From an uncultured Cohaesibacter sp. (GTDB lineage: Bacteria > Pseudomonadota > Alphaproteobacteria > Rhizobiales > Cohaesibacteraceae): 64,000 nucleotides of DNA. Positions within the stretch are counted from its first letter, which is position 1, and every line of letters begins with the position of its first letter. The position numbers and the translations under genes are program-made. The notes beneath the pieces are model-generated. The model had not been told where the DNA came from, searched no databases, and saw only the letters and a program-made list of their open reading frames with translations. Positions 63,084 to 64,000 of this stretch are shown here, piece after piece. The stretch is taken from NCBI RefSeq assembly GCF_963664735.1, contig NZ_OY761553.1, forward strand, positions 697,303 through 761,302, written 5' to 3'.

Positions 63084-63992
63084 TCAAATGCCGAGAATAG
63101 TGCGTCCTGCTGGGGAGATAGAGAGGACCAATAGTCCCCAGATTATCAAGAAAATGCCGATGCCACGCGTAATCCAAGGGTTGGGTACAACTTTCTCAAT
63201 TGCCATCAAAAGACCGAGGATTGCCATCCAGATTACATTCATAACGCCGACCGCGAACATGACGACCATTAAGGCCCACGTGCAGCCGGTACAAAAAAGC
63301 CCCTGCTCCAACCCCATGAAATAGGACCCGGCGAAGGATCTGAAGAAGCCCTTTTCTGTGCGCCTTGTGAAATAGGGAAAAGGCAGCTGGCAGCGCAAAA
63401 GGCAAGCTTGTTTGGCGGCGGTAAACTGATAGATTCCCGCAAGAAGAAGTGTTGAGGCAGAAAAAACCATGGATGCGGGGGCCATTACCGGCGACATGGT
63501 TTGAATTTCAGTAAGGCCCCACTGAAGCAAGGTGGCAATGAGGGCAAAGCCGACCCAAATGCTCAAATATCCAAGGGCCAGCAGAAGAACCGAGAACGGG
63601 CCTGCCTTCTGGCCTTTGGCTTCCTGCACTGAGGCGTAGCTTTTTAGGATCGGCGCGGCTGTTGGCAGCATCATTGCAATGGCCATCATGACCCACATGG
63701 CGAAAACGATCATCAGATCCGGAAGTCCCCAGGCATCCTGACTAGGCATGCCGAAATGACCGATGGCGGCGGAAGGAGCACAGACGGCTGCGATGAAGGC
63801 TCGGGTCGTGGGATCAAGGCTTTCAAAGCCATTGAAAACATTGAACGCCGACATGCCCGGCCCTAGTGCCCGCATGTCCATGTCGGGAGCCATGTCGACA
63901 ACCATAGCGAACAGGTAGAACCATGCAAACAGGGATGCCGCTGCAATGGCAAGGAAAAGCGCAATACGCGGTTTGGCTTCAGCCGCGGCCAA
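63084..63992 (-). CDS. DUF2182 membrane protein (5' end at or beyond the window edge)
   Basis: 302 aa visible, with about seven membrane helices and many Met residues. The core motif MGLEQGLFCTGCTWALMVVMFAVGVMNVIWMAILGLLMAIEKV is diagnostic of DUF2182, a predicted metal-binding integral membrane family of unknown function. CxxC (FCTGC) and the Met-rich MVVDMAPDMDM segment are possible metal sites. The frame begins at TTG 63992 but stays open to base 64000, so the true start may lie outside the window. An N-terminal HAAVC-like loop is not recognisable. Confidence 0.85.
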   Translation of the reverse strand: MAAAEAKPRIALFLAIAAASLFAWFYLFAMVVDMAPDMDMRALGPGMSAFNVFNGFESLDPTTRAFIAAVCAPSAAIGHFGMPSQDAWGLPDLMIVFAMWVMMAIAMMLPTAAPILKSYASVQEAKGQKAGPFSVLLLALGYLSIWVGFALIATLLQWGLTEIQTMSPVMAPASMVFSASTLLLAGIYQFTAAKQACLLRCQLPFPYFTRRTEKGFFRSFAGSYFMGLEQGLFCTGCTWALMVVMFAVGVMNVIWMAILGLLMAIEKVVPNPWITRGIGIFLIIWGLLVLSISPAGRTILGI

Positions 63993-64000
63993 ATCTGGAT

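Overview
This window looks like a chromosomal segment of a marine or host-associated alphaproteobacterium of the Hyphomicrobiales type (a Cohaesibacter- or Labrenzia-like organism is a guess). The evidence is the housekeeping order dac - tmk - holB - metG - tatD - MBL hydrolase, a phosphatidylcholine synthase, a stand-alone mnmD, and the large share of ABC uptake systems. No plasmid, phage or insertion-sequence genes were recognised.

Layout. 1-11.5 kb: housekeeping genes (mazG cut by the left edge, mnmD, an FAD amine oxidase divergent from it, a PhnP-like hydrolase, tatD, metG, holB, tmk, a D,D-carboxypeptidase and an RlpA lipoprotein). 11.8-19.4 kb: a tRNA-Ser(UGA) followed by a complete type II-C CRISPR-Cas locus. 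This holds a tracrRNA on the minus strand, then cas9, cas1 and cas2 on the plus strand, then an array of 34 full repeats plus one truncated repeat. The crRNA sense is the minus strand, facing the cas genes. Each repeat carries a promoter-like -35/extended -10 pair, and the truncated terminal repeat keeps exactly that part. 19.8-23.7 kb: an aldehyde dehydrogenase with a sigma-54-type promoter and two upstream dyads, divergent from an AcoR-like sigma-54 activator. 23.7-29 kb: a LysR regulator divergent from a CoA-transferase, an acyl-CoA dehydrogenase and a sodium/solute symporter with a small membrane partner.

29-35.3 kb: a minus-strand sulfate operon, Rrf2 regulator - sulfate-binding protein - CysT - CysW - CysA - SLC13 permease. 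35.4-41.2 kb: an RpiR regulator and a polar amino-acid ABC transporter fused by overlap to an N-succinylamino-acid-racemase-like enzyme and a GNAT acyltransferase. This reads as an uptake and stereo-inversion pathway for D-amino acids. 41.5-48.5 kb: a ribose-type sugar ABC system with a LacI regulator and a Gfo/Idh/MocA dehydrogenase. 48.8-55.5 kb: a two-component system divergent from a glucose-type (Gts) ABC transporter. 56-61 kb: a BMP-family (nucleoside-type) ABC transporter. 61.2-64 kb: a LysR regulator with an apparently non-AUG start, phosphatidylcholine synthase and a DUF2182 membrane protein cut near or at the right edge.

The most unusual material is the CRISPR locus: promoter-in-repeat architecture, truncation of the terminal repeat at the promoter boundary, a divergent tracrRNA and a strong hairpin between cas2 and the array. 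All functional statements rest on reading motifs and family knowledge; no database search was run.
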